NCBI GenBank assembly: GCA_032622095.1
Contig: CP136061.1
Location: forward strand, 132,130,087-132,194,086
Length of the DNA: 64,000 nucleotides
Origin: Siphonodentalium dalli
Lineage: Eukaryota; Mollusca; Scaphopoda; Gadilida; Siphonodentaliidae
Direction: 5' to 3'
Program-made: the position numbers and the translations under genes
In this document: piece by piece, positions 12,777 to 22,382 of the stretch
Numbering within the stretch: position 1 is the stretch's first letter
Layout: the number at the start of each line of letters is the position of its first letter
Notes under the pieces: generated by a model
The model's database searches: none
What the model was told of the DNA's origin: nothing
What the model saw: only the letters and a program-made list of their open reading frames with translations

Positions 12777-13018
12777 ATTTAATCCGCCGCGTATTTGTTG
12801 TACATGAACACATTGGTAGTCCATCATTGTCATCAACTTATGGTACATAATTCTGATATCGCCATTGGCATTTCAATTATAAACACCAATGTTCTAATCC
12901 AATTAGCATCCCTAAATTGAAAATAACAGAATATTAACATATTTTGATCACCTCGTTCAATTTTGCTGAAGAATTAAAATTTCACAAACTTTCACTAATT
13001 TTATACTGAAAATGGAAC

Positions 13019-13213
13019 TTTTATAGCGTAAATGATCGTATTCAATATTACGATAGGAATTCCATTCCTCTAGGATCAAAATTCGCCCAATTCACCGTCG
13101 TGCAACAAGGTGAAGGTCATAACAAAAACTTTCCAAGTTAGCGCATGCGTAACTGGATATATCGGAATCAACCTGTAGGATTCATTCTTCCTTTCTCGGC
13201 GATCGAATACGCC
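13019..13213 (+). repeat. DIRS left end and inverted terminal repeat
   Basis: 13041-13213 is the near-perfect reverse complement of 18137-18309 (about 173 bp). The outer 13019-13060 pairs with the first half of the internal complementary region. The arm lies directly upstream of ORF1 and probably holds the promoter, although no TATA box stands out. Confidence 0.92.
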
Positions 13214-13249
13214 CGTATTTTCGAAAAGAACCACGTTTTTTAAATCGTA

Positions 13250-14749
13250 ATGGCGTCCGATTCCAATTTGAGTTCAAGTTCCTCGGATTCTTCGCCGGTT
13301 GTAAGGCGCAGACATTTCCATCCTCCACCGGACGATATGACATCGTTACGTTCGGAATGTTTTTCCCGTGTAAATGGGTTAGAAGGAAAACTGGACTTGC
13401 TAATTGGGACTTTGATGCCTGGGCAGATCTCTCTTGGCGGATGTTCAACCACATGTTTGACTTCCAGTATTGTCACCACGATGATTCCTTTATCATCTGC
13501 GGTTAACGTTTCCACAGCTTGCAACTTGACTACTGTTGCTCCAGTTGCATCTCAGACAGTCTATTTACCTTCCAGTCCGCAGAGGACGGATTGTACTTCT
13601 ACTAACTCGCAGAGAGTTACTACCGATCTGTTAACACCTGACCCGCAGAGGGCAGGCAGTACTCCCTCCATCTTGTTACGAGCAGACGATGACGTGGTGA
13701 GCGTAGATGCTCCGTCTGGTTTTGATGAGGAAAACACTGATCCACAGACTTACCTTAATATGATCACAAACTCTCTGGCAGACAGGAGTCTTCTTGGCTT
13801 GTTCGGAGAAAATAGTTTCAACTTCTCCAAGAAGGCTGAAAGAACTGGCCTGTCTCTTGATGAGGCACAGAAATCATTGCTGTTGACATCATACCGATCA
13901 CATCATCCTGCATCTCTGACTGCTTTCTCGGAGGACCTTTTTGATAAGTATCCCCTTGATTCAGCTGCAGACGACTTCCTGACGGTACCTACCATGGACA
14001 CTTTGGTGGAGAATATGCTGGTGAAGCAGCATGGATCACGTGCGTCAAACACTAGGAAACATCAGCCGGTTTCTCTAATATCCCAACCACATAAGATGGT
14101 TGAAAGAATAGCGTACAAAGGCCATCAAGCCTGTCGGCTGGGGATTGTGATCCAATGTTATTTGCAACAATCTCTGGGCAACTTGCTGGCTATGCTTGAC
14201 AAGGAGCAGCCTGATCCCCAGTTGGCACTAGACCTTGTTAAGGACATTTTTCAAATGTCCTCCCATTCGTTGGATCAGATAGGTCATGCTGGCGGATTCT
14301 TTCACATAATCCGACGTGCGCTTGCTTCTTCATACACTGGTTTATATACAGCAGACACAGAGCATCATATCAGTGATCTTCCTCTGTCTGGTAATGGTGT
14401 CTTTGGTACCGGACTTGAGAGTGTCCTCAAGACACGCAAGGAACGACGAAAACAGATTGATGATCTACTCCTTGATGTCCGTCCTCCGAAGAGGAAAAGT
14501 GGTACTTCATCGGAGTTCACTCCACCAGCAAAGAAGCTGTTCACGGGAAAACAACAGTCTTTCCATCCTTCTTCAGGAACTTCGACTGGTCTGACTAACA
14601 CCACTTCGAGTTTTGGGAATTTTCGTATTCCAAAATTTCCCAGATCAGATCATGGACCTACCGATGCCTCAGAATACTCCAGTAATCGCAGAGGTTTCAG
14701 TCAGGACAGGGCAAGCAGAGGCCGGGGTTGTCGGGGCCGGCGGCTTTGA
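13250..14749 (+). CDS. DIRS ORF1, gag-like protein
   Basis: 499 codons starting ATG at 13250, about 40 bp past the terminal repeat. The N-terminus is Ser-rich, followed by a P/T/S-rich low-complexity part with loose repeats around PQR/SQR (residues ~100-150). A more ordered middle (~residues 155-385) follows, and the C-terminal tail is basic and Gly/Arg-rich, ending RGRGCRGRRL, suited to nucleic-acid binding. No zinc knuckle is visible. Position and composition fit the putative gag ORF of DIRS elements, which is poorly conserved, so the function (particle formation, RNA binding) is inferred from place. The 3' end overlaps the next ORF in another frame. It appears uninterrupted. Confidence 0.85.
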   Translation: MASDSNLSSSSSDSSPVVRRRHFHPPPDDMTSLRSECFSRVNGLEGKLDLLIGTLMPGQISLGGCSTTCLTSSIVTTMIPLSSAVNVSTACNLTTVAPVASQTVYLPSSPQRTDCTSTNSQRVTTDLLTPDPQRAGSTPSILLRADDDVVSVDAPSGFDEENTDPQTYLNMITNSLADRSLLGLFGENSFNFSKKAERTGLSLDEAQKSLLLTSYRSHHPASLTAFSEDLFDKYPLDSAADDFLTVPTMDTLVENMLVKQHGSRASNTRKHQPVSLISQPHKMVERIAYKGHQACRLGIVIQCYLQQSLGNLLAMLDKEQPDPQLALDLVKDIFQMSSHSLDQIGHAGGFFHIIRRALASSYTGLYTADTEHHISDLPLSGNGVFGTGLESVLKTRKERRKQIDDLLLDVRPPKRKSGTSSEFTPPAKKLFTGKQQSFHPSSGTSTGLTNTTSSFGNFRIPKFPRSDHGPTDASEYSSNRRGFSQDRASRGRGCRGRRL

Positions 14750-16820
14750 CTATGTAAGTATAATAAAAAATGTACCTTTTCCTCTCGTGCCAGTCGGGGG
14801 TCGGGTGACACATTTTTTAACAAACTGGCAGAAAGTTACTGCAAATCAATGGGTTTTAGACATAGTGGAAAAAGGCTACAAATTCGAGTTCCACACTCGC
14901 CCCAAGTTTTTGGGGATCAAGGAAACACGGGTTCCACCCAGTCAAACAGGCTTGCTCCAAGCAGAAATTGCAACTCTTTTAAGCAAACAGGCAATAGAGA
15001 AAGTTCCCCCAAATCAAACTCATGGAGGTTATTACAGCACAATCTTTTTAGTGCCAAAAAAGAATGGTCACCTGCGACCTGTAATCAATCTCAAACTTCT
15101 CAACAAATTAATTGTCAAAATACATTTCAAAATGGACACACTACACAAAGTCTTGGAGCACATCAGAAAAGGCGATTACGCGTTCGGTTTGGACATGATC
15201 GATGCTTACTTCCATCTAAAAATCCACCGAACACATCGTCAGTTTCTACGATTCCACTTTCAAGGCCTCTCATATCAATTCCGCGTTCTATGTTTCGGAG
15301 CGACGTCCAGTCCTCGGGTTTTCACAAAAGTGACAGCAGAGATTGTTTCTTTCCTTCATTCCCGCGGTGTTCGTTTGTGCCATTTCCTGGACGATTGGAT
15401 CGTCCTTCATTCATCCCAGGAACAGTTAGCACATCACCAGAATATAGTGTTACACACTCTCACAGACTTGGGATTTCTAATCAATCAGAAAAAATCGCAA
15501 TTACAACCCACCCAAGACATTACATATCTGGGCTGCCGATTTCAGTTAGACTCCGGAATGGTTTACCCCACTCTAGAGAGGACCAACAAATTAAAACAGC
15601 TGATCAGGGCCATTGCCATAAAACCCCCATCTGCTCGCCAGTATCTGGGACTTTTGGGGACAATGGCGTCCTTGCTCGAAACAGTACCCAATGCTCGGCT
15701 ACATATGCGACCAGTTCAGCTACACTTACTTTCCCACTGGTCACCCGCTCGTATGAACCTTTCCACGGTCATTCCAATTCCGGTTCCTTTGACAACCCAT
15801 CTAGCTTGGTGGTTACAGGATCTCCACATTTTACAGGGAAGCTCCCTAGTATCTCCCAGAAACTGGGTGACCATCACCACCGATGCCAGTACGTCACACG
15901 GCTGGGGGGGTTATCTCGATTTGACGGGGCAATTTGCTCAAGGGACTTGGTCCCCAATCAAAAAACTTCAACATATCAATTGCCTAGAAATGGAGGCAGT
16001 ATTTTTGACCCTGACACACTTCCTCCCACTTCTCGAGGGCCACAATGTGCGGATCCGATCCGACAACACCTCTGTCATTCAGTACATAAATCATCAAGGG
16101 GGCACCCGCTCTGTCAATCTCAATCGCATCACATGGCGGTTATGGCAGAAAGCACTCAGTCACAAGATAAATCTGTGGGGTGCGTTTATCAGAGGTCAAG
16201 ACAATCGCTTTGCGGATCACATTAGCAGGAATTACCTCAACCACAACGAATGGCAGTTGAATCCGGTAGTTACTCGACCCCTTTTTCAACTGTGGGGTTG
16301 GCCACAGGTCGATCTTTTTGCGACCAGGAGCAACAGACAGGTTCCGAAATATTGCTCATGGTACCCAGACCCTTTGGCTCTGACGATCGATGCCCTATCT
16401 CTACCATGGCACGGTCTACATGCGTATGCCTTTCCTCCGTTTGCTCTCATAGCAAGGTGTCTCCGGCATTTCGAACGGTTTCAGTGCAATCTCACCCTCA
16501 TAGCCCCTCGATGGCCACATCAAGCATGGTATCCCCGACTACTGGGTCTTTTAGTCGCACCTCCGGTTCGCCTTCCCATGATACCAGATTTATTGATCCA
16601 GGGCAGGGACCTGATATGTCACCCAGATCCCGAGAGTCTACATCTCATGGCCTGGTTGATATCGACCGAAATTTCCAAGCAAAGGGCTTTTCTAGCGACG
16701 CTACCGAATTGCTGTCAGCCTCCTGGCGGCCAGGCACCAGGAAAGATTACTCCTGTAAATATAGGCGATTTCAGTGCTGGTGTCGTCAACAACAAATTAA
16801 TTCCGATCCAGTATCTTTGA
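14613..16820 (+). CDS. DIRS polyprotein: reverse transcriptase, RNase H, methyltransferase-like
   Basis: 735-codon frame. The first ~45 codons overlap ORF1, so translation may begin downstream of the nominal ATG or by recoding. Residues ~112-330 form the RT: FLVPKKNGHLRPVINL (145-160), GLDMIDAYFHL (192-202, catalytic Asp) and the active-site FLDD (258-261). Residues ~418-540 are RNase H with D424 (TTDAS), E459 (CLEMEAV), D484 (RSDNTS) and D535 (ADHIS), all four acidic residues present. Residues ~567-650 carry DLFATRSNRQVPKY and AFPPFALI, the block regarded in DIRS elements as a Dam-like adenine methyltransferase remnant; activity is doubtful. The frame is intact and overlaps the recombinase frame at its 3' end. 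Confidence 0.92.
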   Translation: MGIFVFQNFPDQIMDLPMPQNTPVIAEVSVRTGQAEAGVVGAGGFDYVSIIKNVPFPLVPVGGRVTHFLTNWQKVTANQWVLDIVEKGYKFEFHTRPKFLGIKETRVPPSQTGLLQAEIATLLSKQAIEKVPPNQTHGGYYSTIFLVPKKNGHLRPVINLKLLNKLIVKIHFKMDTLHKVLEHIRKGDYAFGLDMIDAYFHLKIHRTHRQFLRFHFQGLSYQFRVLCFGATSSPRVFTKVTAEIVSFLHSRGVRLCHFLDDWIVLHSSQEQLAHHQNIVLHTLTDLGFLINQKKSQLQPTQDITYLGCRFQLDSGMVYPTLERTNKLKQLIRAIAIKPPSARQYLGLLGTMASLLETVPNARLHMRPVQLHLLSHWSPARMNLSTVIPIPVPLTTHLAWWLQDLHILQGSSLVSPRNWVTITTDASTSHGWGGYLDLTGQFAQGTWSPIKKLQHINCLEMEAVFLTLTHFLPLLEGHNVRIRSDNTSVIQYINHQGGTRSVNLNRITWRLWQKALSHKINLWGAFIRGQDNRFADHISRNYLNHNEWQLNPVVTRPLFQLWGWPQVDLFATRSNRQVPKYCSWYPDPLALTIDALSLPWHGLHAYAFPPFALIARCLRHFERFQCNLTLIAPRWPHQAWYPRLLGLLVAPPVRLPMIPDLLIQGRDLICHPDPESLHLMAWLISTEISKQRAFLATLPNCCQPPGGQAPGKITPVNIGDFSAGVVNNKLIPIQYL

Positions 16821-16969
16821 AAGTATGTGCCGATTTCCTTGCTCATTTATTTAATGAAGGCCTATCATATTCCACCATTAGTGGTTATCGATCCATGCTC
16901 TCTCCGCTATGTTTTCCCCAGTGGACAATTTTTCGGTGGGGCAGCATCCTGACATTGTACGTATGCTAA
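16616..16969 (+). pseudogene. DIRS tyrosine recombinase, N-terminal part before a frame break
   Basis: Within the plus-strand frame that stays open over 16250-16969, a plausible start is the ATG at 16616; upstream of it this frame overlaps the RT-RNase H ORF and shows no domain. The part LLSASWRPGTRKDYSC to FLAHLFNEGLSYSTISGYRS resembles the helical DNA-binding N-terminal (core-binding) domain of tyrosine recombinases. After SMLSPL the frame loses similarity and stops at 16969, while the catalytic domain continues in the +1-position frame. The switch lies near the T4C4 run at 16912-16919, consistent with a net one-base indel or a sequencing error. Confidence 0.8.
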
Positions 16970-17670
16970 AAGGGGTTTTCAATAAACGACCTCCTGCTAA
17001 ACATCTTTGTCCTAATTGGGATCTTCCTTTCCTTTTTGAATGTATGAAGAAAGAACCATTCGAACCATTAACAGATGCTCCAGTGAAGATGGTCACATGG
17101 AAGACTGTTTTTCTACTTGCCATCACTTCGTTCTGCAGAGCCAGTGACTTGCAAGCCTTTCAGTTAGGACAAGGTTACATCAACATTCAGAACCAAGGTA
17201 TCCTGTTTCGCCGTGTTGGCCTGGCCAAACAAGACAGACCTTCTCATCATTCTCAGTCAATTTTTATTCCTGCCTTTGAAGAATGTCCGACACTGGATCC
17301 ACGACGTACTCTCTTACATTACTTGAAGGTAACCAGTTTCTGGCGTTCAGAAGCCCCATCAACAGATGGGCAAGCTTCGTTATTTCTTTCAATGATTGAT
17401 CCACACAAACCAGTCTATAGTTCTACAATCTCACGCTGGATTGTTCAGTGTATACAGTTTTGCTACGAATTACATGGAAAAGATGTACCTGCTGTTCGGG
17501 GGCATTCTACTAGAAGTTTGGGTCCCTCATGGGCCCTCTTCAAGGGAGCTTCTGTTAGTGATGTTATGGAAGCCGCTGATTGGTCGCGGGAGACGACCTT
17601 CATTCGGCATTATTTAAAACGCTTAAGTTCAGAGGTCTTGGAAGCAGGCATAGCTACGGACCAACACTAA
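16909..17670 (+). pseudogene. DIRS tyrosine recombinase, catalytic domain
   Basis: 253 codons from the ATG at 16909, though this ATG is only where the shifted frame becomes readable. It would integrate the circular cDNA by site-specific recombination. The catalytic set is complete: R77 (FCRASDL), a candidate Lys at 107 (GLAKQDR), H199-x-x-R202 (RGHSTRS), W225 (AADWS) and nucleophile Y235 (FIRHYLK). The HSTRS..AADWS..TFIRHY arrangement is typical of DIRS recombinases. Because the core-binding domain sits in a different frame, this copy cannot make a single full protein unless the shift is an error or recoded. It ends at 17670; ~310 bp of untranslated sequence precede the internal complementary region. 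Confidence 0.88.
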
Positions 17671-17981
17671 GGGATGATTTGGGATTTGTTTATACGCTTT
17701 CGCCTTCAGGATTTCAGGCGAGGCTATATTTTGTGCCATTTAGTGTTAAAACTTCCTTTTATTGGCGAGTTTCCCAAAGAGGGATATGCTGAATATGAAT
17801 TGTAAATAGAAGACCCAAGGATTCTGTATATAGTAGGGATGTTGATTGTTGAGGAATGTAGCGTGCAAGTTTGCAGCAACAGACAATCAAGATGTATCAT
17901 TTGGTGAGTAGAAACTTTTAAATATTCTACTTTACTCTCTGTTCATCCCTCCACCGTCAGCATACTGTGTAATCAGATAAT
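17671..17981 (+). other. DIRS 3' untranslated segment
   Basis: Between the recombinase stop and the internal complementary region. It holds no ORF of note. Confidence 0.6.
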
Positions 17982-18083
17982 ATTCCTATCGTAATATTGA
18001 ATACGATCATTTACGCTATAAAAATGAGAAAATTATTTCTCAATTTATAGTTTTATAAGTAAATGTAAAGTATTCAATATTAC
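17982..18083 (+). repeat. DIRS internal complementary region
   Basis: 17982-18023 is the reverse complement of the left outer end (13019-13060). 18024-18083 is the reverse complement of the right outer end (18297-18356). The two halves abut, so one continuous stretch bridges both element tips. In the accepted DIRS model this templates joining of the cDNA ends into a circle. Confidence 0.93.
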
Positions 18084-18136
18084 AGTCCCAGACCCTCCTC
18101 CCCTCTGGAAACAGAGAGTAGAAGGATTTGAGATTT

Positions 18137-18360
18137 GGCGTATTCGATCGCCAGATAGGAGAATGAATCCTACAGGTTGATTCCGATATATCCAGTTACG
18201 CATGCGCTAACTTGGAAAGTTTTTGTTATGACCTTCACCTTGTTGCACGACGGTGAATTGGGCGAATTTTGATCCTAGAGGAATGGAATTCCTATCGTAA
18301 TATTGAATACTTTACATTTACTTATAAAACTATAAATTGAGAAATAATTTTCTCATTTTT
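18137..18360 (+). repeat. DIRS right inverted terminal repeat and right tip
   Basis: 18137-18309 matches the left arm inverted. 18310-18360 is the unique outer extension pairing only with the internal complementary region. The element ends at a T run, after which unrelated sequence starts (ATTCAAAATAAC). Confidence 0.92.
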
Positions 18361-20690
18361 ATTCAAAATAACATAAAAAATACCAACATTGGTCTTTAAA
18401 ATCAGAAAGATCCTTTATTCTGAAAGTAGATGTAGTCTAGAACATTCTAGCGAATGTTATAAAGGTCAATACTATTGTTGTAGTAGATTGTCGGTTTGTA
18501 TCGATAAACTTTTCATGAAATTTCAAGGAATATACACACATTTATTCCGAATTATTAGAGTTGTTTCCATGACAACCAAATCAACGCCCAAACATATAAG
18601 TCATCCAATCGGGTAGGCAACATCAAGATCTTCAAAATGACATATCACAGTCCATTTGATAGTGTGTTGTTCTCAACCAGCACTGCGATTCCAAAAATCA
18701 CAATTTTCTCACTAAAAAACCCTAAAATTACCCAAAAACGGCGTCCCAACCACCATACGGACTCATATCTCCAATAGGAACGTTCAGCTGAGTTCACATA
18801 TCGTCCTTATACCAGAATTGACTTAAAATGAAAATGAATGTTGAAAAATGCAGCCTTCCATTATTCGATCGATGGCATTTATTGACAATACCGTCGATAT
18901 GTGACAATACTTTTGGGGGCCCGTTTCCATGACAACCGCACCACTTTCAGATCCGATAGTAGGTCATATCAATTAGCCTACATCCTCACCTTTCCAAAGA
19001 TACCAAATGTGTCCTTAAGTACGGTGGGTATATTAAATCAATTATTTTGGGGTCTCTGCCGCTCACCTAAATTGCCTATTCTCAAATGCATCGAGTTATG
19101 GATTGCAATGCAACCATGTTCTTCACAAATATTTGTGGAGTTTTGCGTTATTTCAATTTTGATAAACTAGTCTCATCAGGGACCCATCCTCCACCAGCCC
19201 TCAAAAAAACTCATTTATTGTCCAACTCTAGACCAGGATAACGATATAAGTATATATATAATATATTGATTCAAAGGCACATGGAATGTGAATACAACAA
19301 TGAATTAAAACTATTCTATGGAATCAAATCTCAATTATTAGCCAAACCTTTTTCTAAAAATGCCCCCCTCCCCCTTAGATACAGAATATCAGTTACGTCT
19401 CTTCAATTCAGTGGAAATACATTCCTCAAAGGCATCAAAAAGATGAAATTTACTTCCTTGGAATTAATCGTAATCATCACTGCAAATGAATAAAAAAAAG
19501 TTACATAGGGAAAGTCGACAAGCAAGATTAGATTAAAAATCACAATCCAAAAGCTTTACAGATCCATCTCGATCAAAAATATGATTACTTACAAAATTCA
19601 GAAAGTCATTATGAAGCCCCAGTCAGGATTAACTTCCCAAAGAATCTTACGAGAGATAATAATATACGAGTTCCAACTCAACAAAAAAACATTGTATTGG
19701 CACCCAATAAATCCTGTGATCCAGCACAGTTCTCATCACATTTGCACAGCTTAAATTGTGCGATAGACCTTCCTGAATTGAATCTAATTTACTGCGGCAC
19801 AGGATCTATCACAAGGCAGAATGGAATTCTTCAGAAAGGATGTAGAATCTGACAGACCACGGGGCATGATACATGGCGTTATTTTGGTAATAAGTTATTT
19901 TTTGTTGTTATTACATATAGCTGTGATGTTTTTTCCTGTATTTATCGTCCCAAGATGATAAGGTGTTAACCTATTATCTTTATCATGCAGGCATGATTTG
20001 CATTCAGTATGTTCTCAATCTCAGCTGGAAAATGGGTTTCAGGGTTTCACACTAATGATATTAATGTTTAACACTTGTGCCGGCTACAAATGTGATTATT
20101 ATATGGCAGCCATAAATCAAACAAATCATGGTTTTTTTTCCACTCTGCATGTATATTACAGAGTGGAATCTCTGCAGATGTAATATAATCCAAAAACAAG
20201 ACGTTGCACCTTGGGAACTGAACAGTTAGGCCCACATATCTTCTAATCCCTCCTTCCAACTTATGTACACAACTTGAAGGTACAGGCCAGCGAATATGGA
20301 TATATCCATTTAAGAAGTGTACTGGGAAAAGTTATCAAACTTCAAAGTAGAGCACTGGTGGTCCGACCCCATTGTTATATATATGATTAACCTAAAAGTA
20401 AAGTTTATAAGAACATGAGATCTTACCGAGAGGGTATGTACATCCTATTTTTCGTACTAAATCCTACTACATCACTTCACACTTCGCATCACATAGATAA
20501 ATAGAGTCTTTATACAGACACACAGTGCACTGCACCCAATCATGTAGGTAAATACAACAGGTATGTATTTGATGACATACCAGTGCACCTCTGCCCTATC
20601 ATTGAGGTTATGCTATGAAATGATGATTGCTTGCACCTATTATATATAATAACATCAACCCAACAAATGCAGATTTGTCAATCTGTCACA
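18361..20690. other. Unassigned AT-rich sequence right of the DIRS element
   Basis: No supported gene. 18880-19095 is a diverged inverted copy of 8545-8790. A small hairpin lies at 20138-20168 (arms TTCCACTCTG and its complement). Open frames at 18901-19170, 19266-19493 and 19998-20183 have no recognisable domain. Confidence 0.5.
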
Positions 20691-20691
20691 A

Positions 20692-20955
20692 ACAAGACTG
20701 GATATAGTGTGGCTGACATTTGCAGAATGAGGTTCCCAGAGGGTGAATTAATTTAGTGATGCTATCCCACACAGAAGGGAAAAAGTAACTAAAAACAATG
20801 TTAATTTGGGACTATAGATACTTCCCAGAAGATGAGGTCTGAGCACCCCAGAGGGTGATTTTGGTGATGCTAGCCTGCTGTGCGGGATAGCATCACTAAA
20901 TTCACACTCTGGGGACCTCTTTCTGCTAATGACAGATACACTATTTGCAGGCTTG
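20692..20955. mobile_element. Long-TIR MITE, family G, copy 1
   Basis: Family G elements have inverted ends near CAAGCCTTGAAATAGTGTG followed by TCTGTCATTTGCAGAATGAG, then GGTCCCCAGAGGGTGAATTT. This copy keeps both ends in diverged form with a shortened left inner arm. The middle (GATACTTCCCAGAAGATGAG) is shared with other copies. Non-coding. Confidence 0.75.
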
Positions 20956-21314
20956 CTAGAGTGTGACAGTTAGTCAAGACTGAAACCAAATATCCATACG
21001 GAGTACACAAAAGAAGATACGACCATGACATTCACACAGTCACGCTTTCATACTTGTCAATTTCTGAAGACTTGACGTCACGGGTCGTGTTCAGCTAACT
21101 GTTCATTGAGGCATGTTTGCACTGTCCACTGAGTAATCTCTGCCTTGTATATAACATAGTGTAAATATTAGATAGCCTATTGTAGTATCTTCATTATTTA
21201 AAGTAGCACTATGGAGTTCCGGAACCAGTAACTATTATACAGGGTCCTGAACTCAGAAATCATTCTATAGAGTTCTAAAAATACTAAATACTCATTGATG
21301 AGTAGTTCCCTTTA
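20956..21314. other. Unassigned sequence between family G copies
   Basis: Nothing recognisable seen. Confidence 0.4.
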
Positions 21315-21712
21315 TAGCCGGCTATTATCACTACATTCGCCCTCTGGGGACCTCATCCTGCTTAGGCCTCATCTTCTCTGGAAAGTATCTTTATTATAAA
21401 ATTAACAATGTTTTAGTTTCTTTAGAAACTTTTTCACAAAGATTCTTTTTCATTTTTAGTTTACTTTCTCTATATCCCGAAATTGGCAGACAACACATTG
21501 CATATTCGAGGTTCCCAATGGGTGCACATTACAATACTCATCATCTGAGAACTTCAATCTGAGTCTGTGTCTCCCATAGCAGATGAGGCCATGCAGAATG
21601 AGGTCCCCAGAGGGAGAATTTGGTGATGCTAGCCCACAATATGGGGTAGCGTCACTAAATACACCCTCTGTGGACCTCATTCTGCAAATGTCCGGCACCT
21701 TATTTCAGGCCT
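21315..21712. mobile_element. Long-TIR MITE, family G, copy 2 (left-truncated)
   Basis: Starts inside the left arm (CCCTCTGGGGACCTCAT) and runs through the common middle to an intact right arm (GCAGAATGAGGTCCCCAGAG ... CTGCAAATGTC). It lacks the outer left tip. Confidence 0.75.
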
Positions 21713-22027
21713 GAATAGCAGCTAATATTGCAATTATTTCGCCCTCCAGGTGTATTATCAGCCACAGTTTCTTGGTAATCTATGGGCGCAGGGGGGTTTT
21801 ATTTATAGAAATTGGGATTTTTGGGACGCATGAAAAGTTGTACTGCGACCCGAGGCCGAGTCAGGTAAAAGGTGTAGTCGGGAATTTCAATTTTGTTTAT
21901 TGTCCTTTACATTATTATTTCATGCAGTGGGTGTCTCTGGTAGTAAATTAGTCCTGTGCTAAACACCTGCATTCTCAGTCTCAGTGCCTTCATGCTGATT
22001 TCATATCTGGGTAGATAGACCATGTTA
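21713..22027. other. Unassigned sequence
   Basis: No feature recognised; a G run occurs at about 21791-21796. Confidence 0.4.
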
Positions 22028-22382
22028 CAGTATTGCCCTAAATAATTGACTCCTTAACCACAGCAGAATTATGGGTAACTTTTGGGATTTAGTCAGATTT
22101 AGTCGGAAATATGACTTGTTGCCATTCATCAGAAAGGTCTCGGTGAGAACTTTCCGACGAATGGCAACAAGCCATATTTCCGACTACAGTAATGCCCTAT
22201 GTAATTGACTCCTTAACCACAGCAGAATTATGGGTAACTTCAGGATTTAGTCGGAAATATGGCTTGTTGCCATTCATCGGAAAGCTCTCCCCGAGTCGAT
22301 TACTTAGAGCATTACAGTAAATCCTGAAAAGTTACCCATAATTCTGCTGTGGTTAAGTAGTCGATTATTTAGGGCATTACTG
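22028..22382. mobile_element. Family T MITE, copy 2, with a second copy nested inside
   Basis: The outer element runs 22028-22382. At 22187-22317 another family T element sits between two TA dinucleotides (22185-22186 and 22318-22319), splitting the outer right arm at CCGAC-TA-AATCC. Joining the flanks restores the expected arm. The inner copy has lost most of its own right arm. This is direct evidence for TA-targeted insertion. Confidence 0.88.

Larger units (their letters stand above)
13019..18360 (+). mobile_element. DIRS-type tyrosine-recombinase retrotransposon, nearly complete
   Basis: It has all architectural hallmarks of the DIRS order: a gag-like ORF1, an overlapping RT-RNase H-methyltransferase-like ORF, a tyrosine recombinase, inverted terminal repeats (13041-13213 and 18137-18309), and an internal complementary region at 17982-18083 pairing with both outer ends. 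The left tip begins TTTTATAGCG and the right tip ends CTCATTTTT. The internal region reads through their junction as complement of CTCATTTTTATAGCG, as expected for a circular intermediate. There is no target-site duplication, typical of recombinase-mediated insertion. The recombinase frame is broken once. Length ~5.3 kb is normal for DIRS elements. Confidence 0.95.

Noticed and set aside
13182-13524. Minus-strand ORFs opposite DIRS ORF1
   Set aside because: Shadows of ORF1 and the terminal repeat; no recognisable domain.
14849-16225. 458-codon plus-strand ORF inside the DIRS element
   Set aside because: It overlaps the RT-RNase H frame in another phase, has no domain, and is Ser/His/Gln-rich as expected of an out-of-frame shadow.
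16882-16969. Programmed frameshift in the DIRS recombinase
   Set aside because: DIRS elements normally encode the recombinase in one frame. The run T4C4 is a typical indel hotspot, and no stimulatory structure was seen.
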